Origin: Gracilaria vermiculophylla
Lineage: Eukaryota; Rhodophyta; Florideophyceae; Gracilariales; Gracilariaceae
Direction: 5' to 3'
Assembly (NCBI GenBank): GCA_019155205.2
Contig: JAHNZQ020003150.1
Coordinates: forward strand, 2,153,013 to 2,183,335
DNA: 30,323 nt
Under the pieces are notes generated by a model. The model saw only the letters and a program-made list of their open reading frames with translations. It was not told the DNA's origin and searched no databases. The translations under genes were made by a program, and so were the position numbers. Shown piece by piece: positions 19,911 through 29,997 of this stretch. Within the stretch, counting starts at the first letter, position 1; each line of letters begins with the position of its first letter.

Positions 19911-19927
19911 CCCCCTTTTCCTTTCCT
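19911..19927 (-). promoter_or_regulatory. polypurine tract of the chromovirus
   Basis: The minus strand reads AGGAAAGGAAAAGGGGG, 17 purines, starting 13 bases after the pol stop at 19940. In LTR elements such a tract primes plus-strand DNA and sits directly before the 3' LTR. Its place and purity fit. The LTR itself is not proven. Confidence 0.65.
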
Positions 19928-19939
19928 GAACGGAAACGT

Positions 19940-20476
19940 CTATGCGGAAATGCGTTTCCGCTCCGGACTGGCGTGGTATCTCCTGATGAAGATATCCGGG
20001 ATGTGTCCCGGATGTTTTTCCGTGTCACCCTTTGAGGTGTATCCGTACCAGCGGATGCGGTACAGTATCCTTGAATGGATTTGTTGGTGAAAAACTATAT
20101 TGTCCACCGCGTCGAGGAAATCACATTGAGGGGTCATAATGGCATCTGAAGCCCCCATCAATGGTTCACCGAGAGGTGCGATGGGATTTACAGTATCTAT
20201 CGGTGTCGTCGCTGTTGAGGCGGTCGGAGGAGAACGTCCCGCTTGAGTCCACTCAAATGGGGTGGCGGGCATTTCTGAAGGGCAGGGCGTCGGGACCTTC
20301 GTCACCCAATCACGGGAGACAACGCCTTGGAGCCTGCTTCCCTCTATGGCGAAAGTGTCCCTGTAGGTTTCCAGGACTTTGTAAGGTTCTGAAATGGTGG
20401 CACTAACTTGTGCGTGAATTCCAGCGGTTCGTCGGATGTCTCCCCATGTTGTCGAGGAAAACCTCATCGCCTTCAT
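19940..20476 (-). pseudogene. chromovirus integrase C-terminus with chromodomain-like tail
   Basis: The frame covers the end of the integrase (ATISEPYKVLETYRDTFAIE, VVSRDWVTKVP), then a Pro/Thr-rich linker. The C-terminal block is DAVDNIVFHQ, YRIRWYGYTSKGDT, then HIPDIFIRRY. This matches the chromodomain plan (VxxIL...YxVxWxGY...DTWEP...I) that targets chromoviral integrase to modified histones. In place of DTWEP it has DTEKHP, so the usual Trp is absent. The frame joins upstream integrase sequence by a frameshift near 20420. Confidence 0.75.
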
Positions 20477-20479
20477 TCA

Positions 20480-21522
20480 GGTGAGGGCCTCCTTTCACCT
20501 TCCGATCGTAATCATATTTATATCTCTTCTTTGAGGCGTTGAGTCTCTCCTTTGCATGGGAGAGTGTGTCCTTATTGTGCCTTTAAATGGTGCGTTTTGA
20601 TTGAGCCGCTCTTGGTACCCGTGGCCCATACGCCGGGAGCGCCAAGGCGCATGCCGTAAGGACGGCACTACACGGGATGCGCGAGAGCAACAGATTGAAA
20701 GGAGCGGTCACTGTGGAGAGGTGTACTGGCAGGTTTTATGCATACGGGAGTGCGCCTATGTATGCGTCTCAGTCCTTCTGGTGATACACGACGTAATATG
20801 TGAATCTTGACGCGATCGTTTTGTTAAACCTCTCCGCCTGTCCATTAGTCTGGGAGTTAAATGCAGTGGTAAACAACTGCTTTATCCCCAGCATTCCGGA
20901 GATGGCGATGAATAGCTTTGCCGCAAATTGAGGTCCGTTTCGCGTAAGGAGATACAACGGGATCTCATATGGGTAAGCCCAACTCAGCAGAAAGGTCTCG
21001 GCCATTACTGATACAGTAGTGCTCCGGAGGGGAATAATGCGCTTGATCTTCGAAAACAAATAGATGATCACAAATGTAAATCGGTATCTTTTCTACGACT
21101 TAGAAAGGGGCCCCAAAATATCCATGGAAACGATCTACAAATGTAAATCGGTATCTTTTCTACGACTTAGAAAGGGGCCCCAAAATATCCATGGAAACGA
21201 TCTACAAATGTCCTGAAGGCGTAAATAGGGTGAGCGGCGTCTGGTACTCACGGATATTTTCCCGAACGGCGGCGGACGCGTGGCAATCAACCACCGTTTG
21301 GAAGGCTTCACTAGCAATGTGCGGGCAGTTAAACTCCCTCTTTATTGAAAAATACATGCGCGATCCTCCGTGGGGCCCAGCGAGGCGAGGATAGTGTGCG
21401 AAATGCAGCACCCTCGCCCGTAGGCTCGTTAGGATCATCTTTTGGAGAGTTTTGTCCAGAGGAGCGCGGCGTACGAGGACGCCGTCTTGGTCGACATCAA
21501 ATGAAGATGTTAGACTCCCCAC
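20480..21522 (-). pseudogene. chromovirus integrase: zinc-binding and DDE core, inactivated
   Basis: The zinc-binding part (21522-21202) reads LRARVLHFAHYPRLAGPHGG, then a C-terminal pair with one Cys left (DCHASAA for C-x2-C). The core follows in another frame: MDILGPLSKS, a TAG, then YRFTFVIIYLFSKIKRI near 21090-21030, in which Tyr stands where relatives have the first catalytic Asp. Near 20950-20930 is YLLTRNGPQF, Arg for the second Asp of TDNGPQF. Near 20860-20830 is SQTNGQAERFN, with the catalytic Glu kept. Integrase would insert the element DNA into the genome; with two of three catalytic residues gone it cannot. The end (20768-20480) retains DEVFLDNMGRHPTNRW in another frame. Confidence 0.82.
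21071..21204. repeat. exact 67-bp tandem duplication inside the integrase
   Basis: Bases 21071-21137 and 21138-21204 are identical over 67 bases (unit starts CAAATGTAAATCGG and ends GGAAACGATCTA). A third partial unit of 7 bases (CAAATGT) begins at 21205. The unit covers the MDILGPLSKS to YRFTFV part of the integrase core. As 67 is not a multiple of three it shifts the frame. No differences between copies means it is recent, or an assembly duplication. Confidence 0.93.
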
Positions 21523-21779
21523 GGTAACGGGGAATTCCTTGCACTACGTATCTTTACTCTACATTTTCAGGAAATACGCTATGTAGATGGGAGGAACTTC
21601 TTTCTCCTCCTTAAAAAGGGTCATTACCTTAGGGAGCCCACTAAACGTGCCTCCAGGTTCACAGCATTCCAATAGTTCTCCATCGGATCCTTCTTTCCTA
21701 TTGGCGTTCTCGATAACTAGACACGAGATTGTATCCTCCAAAGGTGTTTTTTCTTCTCTCTTGATCTAGATTCGCCTCA

Positions 21780-22319
21780 GCGCGTCCACCGCCTGGCGAT
21801 CTATACCAAGGCGGAGAGCGACGACAAATTTGAACTCCGGGAGGCTTAGTCTCCACTTTTCCAGGCAACCGGAAGCATATGTCAAAGACAGTATCCACTT
21901 TCATAGTGCGTGGTCCTTCGTCATGGTGAAATGCGCGCCTTACAGGTATGGGGGTAAAAGCAACACCGCCCGTAGGATGGCGAGACATTCGCGCTCCGAG
22001 GTGGAATACTTCCGTGCAGTAGGTGAAAGGCTGCGACTCCAGTATCCTACAGATTGAAGTTTACCTGCAGCTTGTTCGTGTAGGAGGTCACATCCGATCT
22101 GAAACGCACAGGCGTAGTGTCCACCACCAATCGGCCATTCCACTTCGGGAGTACCAAAATCGGTATCTCTATTAGTCTCCTCATCAAGGCGTTAAAGGCT
22201 GCAAACTCTTCGTCAGTCAGGATAGCCAATTGCACCAGCTTGTATTTCAGCAAAAGACGAATGGATGGCGCCGCAATGATAAAGAAACTCATGACAAACC
22301 TTCGAAAGACATTACACAA
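21780..22319 (-). pseudogene. chromovirus RT connection and RNase H
   Basis: Two overlapping frames carry this part. 22319-22047 holds the connection (CNVFRRFVMSFFIIAAPSIR, then LTDEEFAAFNALMRRLIEIP), ending at the start of RNase H. 22143-21940 holds the RNase H middle (ACAFQIGCDLLHEQ, VGYWSRSLSPTARKYSTSER, ECLAIL). The RNase H end is recognisable down to about 21780 in further frames (KWILSLTYASGCLEKWRLSL, then GIDRQAVDALRRI, matching the ADALSR box). RNase H removes the RNA template during reverse transcription. The first RNase H Asp is not seen in its usual DxSxxA form. Frameshifts occur near 22100 and 21940. Confidence 0.8.
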
Positions 22320-22391
22320 CCTCAGGAAGGAGCGGAGCTTCGTTTGGTTTGTGGGAGAATAAACTTCCTTGATGGCCCCCTGAGTTTTTCT

Positions 22392-23123
22392 TTAAACCTG
22401 CAGACAGCCCGGGAGCACAACGCGCCCCAGGTATTCCACCAAGGCCTTGAAAAAGAAACAGATATTGAGCTTCAAGGCGATTCTAGCACCCTTCAGGGGT
22501 TGGTGCACGTGCTTCACACGCATGAAGTGCTCCTTCACGCTGCGGGAGTATATGATGGCATCATCAATATACACAAAGGCGTACAACCACTTCGCCTTCG
22601 ACAGGATTATGTCCATCGGTTGTTGGAACGTAGCGGGTGCATTCTTCAATCCAAATGACATCCTTAGGAGTCTGAAAATTTTAGAGTTGGAAGTGAAAAT
22701 TGTCTTATCGATATCGGAGTCATCCATCTCAATTTGCCAGTAGCCACTGTTTCCATCCAGCGTGCAGAAGACGGACGTACCACCTAAGGAGTCAATACAT
22801 TCATCCATACGAGGTATCAGGTACAGATCGCGTATGGTCACCTCGTTGAGGCGTTTATAGCCAATGAAGAACCTCAAGGAGCCATACTTTTTCTTCAAAA
22901 ACACCACCGGGGAGGCCTATGCGGAAGTGGAGGGCTCTGTAACGCCTTTATCCAGCATTCGGTGTAACTCATCGCGTCCAAAATTACGCGCATGAGGTCC
23001 AGCTCTCCTCGAGAGTTCGTGTAACGGTTTTGCATCAGGTGTGGGCTGGATCCGGTGCTTACCCAGGCTTACCTGAGCCAGGCGATCAGACGTTCTTTTC
23101 TCAAAGGCGGATAGCATTTCCAC
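22392..23123 (-). pseudogene. chromovirus reverse transcriptase, one nonsense codon
   Basis: A single frame runs from 23123 to 22392 apart from a TAG at 22917-22919, where relatives read W (context STSA-stop-ASPVVFLKKKYG); one TGG-to-TAG change explains it. RT motifs are in order: GSLRFFIGYKRLNEVTIRD, TLDGNSGYWQIEMDD (first catalytic Asp), RMSFGLKNAPATFQQPMDII, and FVYIDDAIIYS with both Asp of the YxDD box intact. The C-terminal palm and thumb follow. RT copies element RNA to DNA. The enzyme domain is the best preserved part of the element. Confidence 0.9.
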
Positions 23124-23306
23124 TATACTATGGCGACACTCTTCAAAATCTTCGCCAATTTGGAGCTTCTCCTGCCAAACGGCAGGCTTTTCCTCCTCTG
23201 GAGTAGTCGATGCCGCTTCCGGTTCTATGGTGGCGATAGCATCGTGTTCATTTCAGCCCTCCGTAAAGCGAAGTTGAGACGGTCCTGCAGGGTCTGGAAA
23301 TGCCAA

Positions 23307-24067
23307 TCAGACGACATGATTTTTTTGGAGGCGCAAAGGCGACTCCTTCAGGTAAAGAAGAACGACCCTGAAGAGAAGGTTTGGCATTGTTTCCATAACG
23401 CCGTTCGCCATCATGAAGAGCTGCTTTTTCATTAAATGTGGGCTCCTCTGTAGTAATGAAAGGCCATACACAGAGGTTTGCACCCTAACTTCAGCCTGAC
23501 TCCCCGCGGGTTTTTCGATACTCTTTACCACCCTAAGCTTGTTCGACTGCGTGTCCTTTGGAAGATTATCCATTTGAGGTGCATTGGCGTCCGGTTTCGG
23601 AGATAAGTACGCAGTACGTACAGGGGCGGTGTCTGGAAACGTAACCTTCCGCAGGACTGGGAATATTGCACGGACATACCGATCCACAAAGAAAGTGCCG
23701 TATATGCGTTGTGCTGCCAAGTTGGTCGCCACTAGGAACCGCATCTTCCCTGTAAGGATCCCAGCCGGAGATAAAAGGGTAATCCTCCGAGGATTTTCAA
23801 TGCTTGACGCGATGCGTCTCGCACCGTAGGACGCTTGCCAGTCCTAAAGGAGCCGAGAGCATACCGCGAGAGCACGTCAGCGTGCACTAGGTTGGGACGG
23901 GCTCCAGCGTCGAGGATAGCGCGCACCTTTATGAAGACGAGTTGGGAACATCCTACAGAAGAAAGCACCTTGTAATTCTTACAGCGGAGCGTGCAAACAG
24001 ATTCCAAAAAGTTGTCGTTGGGTCCAAATGGATGGGACTGCCCGCCTATTCTGCGTGGATAATGCAA
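23307..24067 (-). pseudogene. chromovirus protease and linker
   Basis: The frame 24067-23732 carries a retropepsin-like active-site segment, AILDAGARPNLVHADVL, where DAGA replaces the usual DTGA/DSGA, followed by LKILGGLPFYLRLGS. After a frameshift near 23740 the frame 23744-23307 continues with RFLVATNLAAQRIYGTFFVD and a linker to RT. Protease would process the polyprotein. The Thr/Ser-to-Ala change in the active-site triplet, if not a family trait, would impair it. Confidence 0.7.
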
Positions 24068-25420
24068 TTGGATTCTCCCCCTTTTCTAAAGATGACCTCT
24101 GTGGGTCCAAGGCTTGACGGTAAGGAGCCATGTGGAGCCTCTACGCGTGATCTGACGTTTTTTCTGGTTGGGGGAGATCTGAGTTCTAGTTGGGGAGGGC
24201 TGCAGTTTTTGCGCATTGGGATGCGCCGTGTTCCCTGGAGATGCAACCGGTATGGAGGCTGACCCTTTGGCTGCCAGTGAAAGTGCCCGTGCAACGGGCT
24301 GCACTCCATCTGAATCGCGATAACCGTAGCTTCTTTCAGCGGAGCGGGTATCATCTCACGCAGTGGGAAAACTTCTAAACTCCGTCCATGTTTCTTCTAA
24401 ATTCCGAAATCGTTCTTTTATTCCTGCAGAATAGGTGCTCTCATTGACGTTGTGAGAGTGGTACAGAGTACTGGTACCCAAGACAAGAAAATCCAGCAAG
24501 GCTGTGGGTAGTTCCAAGGGTTTTGCGCATTGGACACTATTGTAGGATCCTGCCAAAGCGTGCAAGGAAGCAGACAAGGATGTCTTCGTCCTAGACGGAG
24601 CTACCTGAAATGAAATTCATGAGAGAGCAAGGATGTGTCACTCTCATTCAAGCGTGAGATTGTCAACCTCCCCTGAGGTGCTGGAGTAGAACGTCAGGGC
24701 GAATGCACCACTGTTCCTTGAGGCCGTCAGTGTTTCCGAAATTGGAGCGTGGCTGCGACATGTGGCACGGTGAGAATCCCCACACGATTCCGTGAAACTT
24801 TCTAGCTCCGTAAAGGTGGTCTTCGGTTGTGCTGTCTAGTAATTACACACCCCGGCGCAGGTCGAGGGAAGGCATCCCTTGACAAACGAATTTAACCACC
24901 GTTCGGAGTACACGTTCTCACACCGTAAGGCGCTTGTTCTCAGCTTCTGTAAGAACTCCGTTTTGGTCATTACTGCATTATGCCTTCAGAAGGTGACTCC
25001 AGCGTCAGCATCTGCTACTATTTTGTCCGTTGCGTACCTCTTGAGGAGGAAATTCACCACCTTCCGGTAAGTTTTCCAGATCTCCATTCCATGAGCATCC
25101 ATAATGGTCTTCTGTTCTGTGAGGCACGGCTGCACCAGCGAGTTCGCTTGAATTGTGAGGTAGAACTGAAAGCGCCATACGGCGGCACCTTCATACACAC
25201 CATTGCTATGACACGCTGAACAGAAGCGAGTGAGAACATTCAACACCGAGATGGGGTCTTCACCTGAGAAGAAGTGCTTTTTCATTTGAATATTCATGCG
25301 GCGCTGGATTTTCGTGAGTCTTTAAGCAACCGACGAGTCGTAAAGATTGAAGCGATCATTCAACTCGTATGTGTCATAATCCACCACTTTGGTGAAGAGG
25401 TTATTCAGCGGGGTGACCTT
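24046..25420 (-). pseudogene. chromovirus Gag capsid region, fragmented
   Basis: Capsid homology is seen on the minus strand from about 25420 (VVDYDTYELNDRFNLYDSSV) through 25297-24986 (HFFSGEDPISVLNVLTRFCS, EGAAVWRFQFYLTIQANSLV, YRKVVNFLLKRYATDK). It continues in other frames to about 24860 (LRTSALRCENVYSERW, FVKGCLPSTCAGVCNY) and 24577-24356. These match, from memory, Gag proteins of oomycete-type gypsy elements (FSGxDPIxVLxFL...GVxEGAAxW). The part nearest protease (24354-24046) is Pro- and basic-rich. No CCHC zinc knuckle could be made out. Confidence 0.65.
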
Positions 25421-25479
25421 CCCTGCTCTTCTACTTTTCTCCTTAAGAGGTATACTATTCTCCAAGCAGGAGCTGTTCA

Positions 25480-26471
25480 CGCATTCAGAATATGAGCTTC
25501 TATCCGAATAGGTGTCCTGCTTTCTTCTTTTACCCTTCCGTTTCTTTCCGCGTCTTTCCCGTAGGTTGTCTGGGTTCCGGACGATACCCCCGCTATCGCA
25601 ATCTGCCCGAAGAGTATCCTGTCCTTCTCTTCTTCTGTAAAGTACTTCGCGACCGGTATCCTGTCCTCCTCCATAAAGGGACAGGTCCAGACGGTTTATG
25701 GCAATATTACAGAGGTGTTCCTGTTTCCGTATGGCAGTACCCTCTCCTCCTCTGGCGTAGGGGGCGGTGGGATCCGGTCCTTAAATTCCCGGGGTCACCG
25801 TTGGTGTTGACAGGAAAAAGTTCTCCAGTACGGAAAAATGACTTTAAAATGCCATTACGAGGGGCAGCTGCGCGATTTGGGAACCAATTTCCGTACGGAT
25901 AATATGCGAAATCACTTTTAGAAAGGAGTCAGAATCCAGCCAAGCATCTACAGCGCGGTGAGCACTCTCCAATACGATTTCTTACACAAGAGCGTGGCGG
26001 CGCCCTCCAAAGCGTGCTTCAACACCGGTAGTAATTCTTTAAATCAGCTGATGTGCTAGCCAATCCGTAAGGCTCGGGGCCAAAGACTCCAAGAGAGACT
26101 TAGCCTCCGGGTGTTCCCGGCCTTGCAGTTCCTGGAGTGGCCGCTGCGATGCCGTGTTCTGTTCTACGATCTCCATTTTGGCGTTATACAGAGGTGTCGC
26201 GGGGGGTTCCGCTTGTCTCAGATCATGAATTCTCTTAAGGCGATTCGTGAAAGGCTCCGCAGAGGAGCCAGGATTTCTAAGGAGGATTTCAAGGGCCTCC
26301 AGTCTGACAGCCATCTTCTGGAGAGCGCTGCGAGTGCTTCGCATACCAAGGGATTCTTGTGCTTAAGGTTCCTATAAGGGGTTTTGCATTAGAGGTTCTG
26401 AGTGGTCTATATAGGAGGAAATCGAGGGTGACTTCGTTCCACTTCCAAATCCTATCGAGGAAGAATTTCAC
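25480..26471 (-). pseudogene. chromovirus Gag N-terminal region, fragmented
   Basis: Frame 26344-26039 encodes a helical, Leu/Glu/Arg-rich segment likely to form a coiled coil (LQKMAVRLEALEILLRNPGS), and frame 26471-26289 precedes it (MKFFLDRIWKWNEVTLDFLL). Between 26038 and 25480 the minus strand is basic and low in complexity, with direct repeats of ATCCTGTCC (plus sense) near 25616 and 25661. Position upstream of the capsid suggests the N-terminal part of the same Gag. No specific family motif was seen, so this is by context. Confidence 0.4.
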
Positions 26472-26559
26472 TGTTGGGTTCTAATCCTTACAAACTAGAA
26501 ACGCTATTCTGTTGGGACTCTTGCGATTCAGTTAAAAAACTGATCTTCTTAGTCAGGAG

Positions 26560-26890
26560 ACCAGTTTTGGTACCTTCAGTTCTGCTTTCGAGATGGTAGC
26601 CCACATCGTCCTATAGACGTTTTTGGTGACTTCAAAGGCGCGGGTTCCTACAGTTGGTCTCCATTAGTCAGCGTCACGAGCCGGGGGAATCCTGTAAAGG
26701 GGTCCGCAAGCACCAAGCGAAGAAGGGTGTTCACTAGGCGGAAAATACTCCTACAGGCGCTGCTATGAGGCAACCTGGGAATCGCTGGCTTACAAACCTG
26801 AAGGTGTTCGACAAGAGTGTCTAACCGGAAGAAATAGAGGAAGACTCAGGGGTGCTTGATTTACTTTCCGAAAGGTGAAGCTCGACCGGC
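26560..26890 (-). repeat. chromovirus leader / gag-start repeat, copy 1
   Basis: This stretch aligns in direct orientation with 29998-30323 along its whole length, diverged but with long shared blocks such as GAGCCGGGGGAAT and CACCAAGCG. On the minus strand both copies can be read as protein in pieces (copy 1: LRLVLADPFTGFPRLVTLTN), so it may be the 5' coding part of gag rather than an LTR. It lies just upstream of the chromovirus gag fragments. Confidence 0.7.
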
Positions 26891-28319
26891 GGATGAAGTA
26901 CCGCGCCGGGAGCCCACCTCGGTAGGTCTCACTCCTTTAGAAAGTACCTACAGCAATTTACTAAAACACATCTATATTCAACCGTTTTTCAAGAGTGCTG
27001 TAGCACACATGGGCCAGATAATGCACCACGCGGCTCAGTTAAGAAAATTCGTATCCTCCTTTTGAATATCCCGTCGTAAAGCCATATGAAAATATTTCCT
27101 TAGGATACACTGTACTACAGTTTTGCGCGAAATTACCCCAATATGAAACATGGGGGGCAGAACGGGTGCTGTTTCTTGCTCTTCAGGTTAGATTGCTGCA
27201 AATGATTTGATGATCGCATGGAATGCGTTACATGTTCCGCTAAACACAATAGCAAGATAATTGAAGTAGACGTCATCACGGAGAAGCCATTGTACTAAAT
27301 GCATTGCTAAGTCTTTATGTGAAAGCCTATAATACAGATTTTGATTTTGTTGCAGCACGAGGTACTATGGGTAGGGCTAATGCACATAGTGCACTTCTGC
27401 AGAGTAAGCGAGTTTTCTAATTTTCATTGGAGTGCCTTTTGAGAGTCCTGAACTCATATCACATTTATATTACTTTGAACGTCAGTTGCTTTATGAATCT
27501 GATTCGCTCTGCTTTTTCTTTCATCGAAGCCAAAAAATGGCTCACCACGAACGTGCTCTTCTAGACCCTGTACCTTTCCGAACTGAGTATTGCTTTCAGT
27601 TTCAGCAGCTTTCCAATTGATTGCTATAACAACCAATAAAAAGCTTGATAGCGTACTGTCAACGTGGTGCTCTTGTCTAGCTACCCCGCGTCTACATCGA
27701 TCCAATACGCATGACCCTCGGCAGGCTTCGTCATGCTGTAAGTACATCCTGTATGGCGTGGTGTTTAAACAGAAAAGCACCCCGAAAAGATACGGCAGAC
27801 GAGATTTAATGTTGCTCACAACTATGATGGTGTATCAACATCGATATCTACTAATGAGCAAAATAACCTCTGACTGTATAATATAAAATAGTATATATTA
27901 GTTTTCAAAGATTCGAACGGGTTTAAAAAACTTGGTGGGACACGTTTGGGTCCGGAACACAGTAATTCCCTTTTACTGCAATATCAATCTGCTTTATAAA
28001 TTGTTCTAAGCCTCCGTTCGTGTTTTTTAATGAAGTATGAAAGTGAAAAGCAGAAACTTGGAGCTTTGACTTTAATGGCATTGATGCTGCATCAGCAAGA
28101 ATGTGCAGGTCCATAGACTGTCGCGGAATGGCTAGGTACATATACATTTCTTCAGGAGTTTTCCTATTTGTTTAATTAGCAATACAGCACTTAAGGTCAC
28201 CGGTATCCCCGCCGCCGCTCTCAGTAATGAGTAACAAAGATTCCGGCTCCGAGCTTTCCCCCTACGTTGGTATTTTCCTTTCGCAAGGGATATCCTGTAG
28301 CGTACGGTTGCTCATCTGC
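26891..28319. other. no gene recognised; two weak minus-strand frames
   Basis: Base composition falls back to AT-rich. A 121-codon frame (27454-27819, minus) and a 74-codon frame (27923-28147, minus; LHILADAASMPLKSKLQVSA) are open, but neither shows a domain, signal peptide or homology I recognise. The second has protein-like composition and might be the last exon or the remnant of a gene; confidence in that is low. Confidence 0.4.
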
Positions 28320-28754
28320 CTTGTTCGCTGAAAGCGCCCATACTTAGGTATGTTACAAATCTCACTGTGCTCGCTCCTTGTATATGTGTGGTCCGCTTGC
28401 CAGATTTAAACTCAATCGAAAACGGTTGGGGATTGCTGGTTAGAATGGTTTATGCGTATGGAAACCAATTCTAGACAGTTAAAGTCAAAACCTGTATTAA
28501 AGCTTCCTTGAAATCCATCACAGATTCAAGCGGGAAAATGTACATCATGTTGATTCCAAAACGTTGCAGCAGCGATGAACTGCATACAGAAAGAAACATC
28601 CATTGAATGTCTCACAGTAAAGATTTATCTGTGTTGAACATGAAAACGGGGTTTTTACTCTTTTTTTCCTCAGTTTCGTTTTTGAAGGTGTGCAGTAGAC
28701 GATTTGTGGTTTTTGTTGACATTTCACAGCATGTCATATGTTTTTGAAAGTCTG
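28320..28754 (+). mobile_element. Tc1 family copy D, 5'-truncated
   Basis: The plus strand carries the transposase C-terminus: DLNSIENGWGLLVRMVYAYG from about 28401, a stop, then KASLKSITDSS and IPKRCSSDELH. Here the catalytic Glu (SIEN) is kept, unlike copy A. The right end (ATGACATGCTGTGAAAT in reverse complement, then the terminal CAGACTTTCAAAAACATA ending at 28754, followed by TA) matches the left end of copy A closely, so A and D are one subfamily. Weak similarity reaches back to about 28320 (the QQDNAPV region); the rest is missing. Confidence 0.8.
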
Positions 28755-28759
28755 TAAAT

Positions 28760-29997
28760 TTGAGAAATCTGTCTCTGGACTTTACTGCAATTGCAGCGTG
28801 TTTAACTCTACCCAGAGTGTCGCGAAAATTTGTCTGTATCAAAGTATGTACTGTACCCGCTTGACACGATTATTTAGTATATATGTTGTGTTCCCCTACT
28901 GTCGTGTGATAAATATTTCTATGTTTCACAGATATTGTAAAAGTAATTTGCTTTTGTTTTCCCATTATTGGTCAGTGTGCACCTAGTTTTCGGACTTTCT
29001 CTGCTTTCCACACTGTAACACAGGAGAGTTGGAAGAAGTCTGACCATGCCCACGCTCTTCTCCAAGGTGGGTCTGGCTTTGTTTTATAGTGATTCTTAAA
29101 ACTAGACGTTAAGCGTCTTACATTCTACTTTATCTACTTGAACGTTCGTAGCGCACGGCGCTCTGTCGTCGGGCGCTTGAAATGTTCGATGCCTGCTTGA
29201 AGTGCTTGAAGCACACGACGCAATGTTGCGCAGTGGCTTGAACCGAGCGTCGTGCTGACAAACTGCAATGTTCTTGTACGCCGCGTTGCGACGTGCAGGG
29301 ACAAGGCTTGCAGTTTGAAGCGCGACTTGCTTGAATTGCAAGGGTATAAGGCTGGGTTTGTTATACACACCTAATACCGAGTGGGCTTCTGTTGGTTCTC
29401 GTTAAGCATCCTTCTCCGGGCTACATGTCGCTCACACTGTTGTGCTCACCATTGGTTCTTTGTTCTACCGACCTCTTGGCTTTGGTTCACCTTCTTCCCG
29501 ACCTCTACGGTACGTTCGAATTTTCCGCGTTATGGCTATACGCAGGGCTACGGCGCTTAGTCTATCTCTTTCGAGAGTAACAACTCGAACACCATGAAGT
29601 GTTAAACGCACTGCCGGGTTTTGCAGTATATCTGACATTGTCTACAATATCTTCAGTTGAGTCATTGGTAGTGCTGAACCGTGAATCATCGAACATTCGC
29701 ACCCTAGAAGATAAAAAAAGCCCAAACTCTCTTTTCGTGGACTAAAAATTTACACAACGACACGTATTCTGCATGTTTTGCCTATCGAACTAACGAAAGA
29801 GCACAAATAGCTTTCGCCAACACGAAGTGCTCTCCCAAAAGGCCTTCGGTGTCTGTGTTATCTTGATTCGGAGCCAGCCTAAACTCGTGGGTTAAAGTAC
29901 GCCGGTGCTTCAAAGCACTGCCACGCAGCACTTCGTGTTCCGTATCAAAAGAAAGATAATTAGTGTTGCCATTTATAATTGAAGTTCTCCGAAGCTC
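28760..29997. other. no gene recognised; motif array and inverted repeats
   Basis: No frame here is convincing. From about 29110 to 29345 the sequence turns GC-rich and carries repeated GCTTGAA and TTGCG motifs with small palindromes (CGCAATGTTGCG near 29219; CTTGCA/TGCAAG around 29305-29342), then a TATAAGG at about 29344. A perfect 13-bp inverted repeat, AACACGAAGTGCT (29819-29831) and AGCACTTCGTGTT (29927-29939), lies further on. These look like LTR or promoter debris but no element could be delimited. Confidence 0.4.

Larger units (their letters stand above)
19905..26471 (-). mobile_element. Ty3/gypsy chromovirus, nearly full-length internal region, decayed
   Basis: On the minus strand the order is gag (26471-24046), protease (24067-23732), RT (23123-22392), RNase H (22319-21780), integrase (21522-20480), a chromodomain-like C-terminus (20476-19940) and a polypurine tract (19911-19927). 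That is the Ty3/gypsy order with a chromoviral integrase tail. Many frameshifts and stops separate the frames, and the integrase has lost catalytic residues, so the copy is dead. LTRs were not identified: after the polypurine tract a start such as TGGCGTTG near 19904 is possible, but no matching copy was found upstream of gag. The sequence reminds me of oomycete and protist chromoviruses. Confidence 0.85.

Noticed and set aside
25492..25902. 136-codon plus-strand frame
   Set aside because: It is antisense to the chromovirus gag and has a low-complexity Arg/Tyr/Pro composition with no motif.
27454..27819. 121-codon minus-strand frame
   Set aside because: No domain, signal peptide or coding pattern was recognised; it is not supported as a gene.
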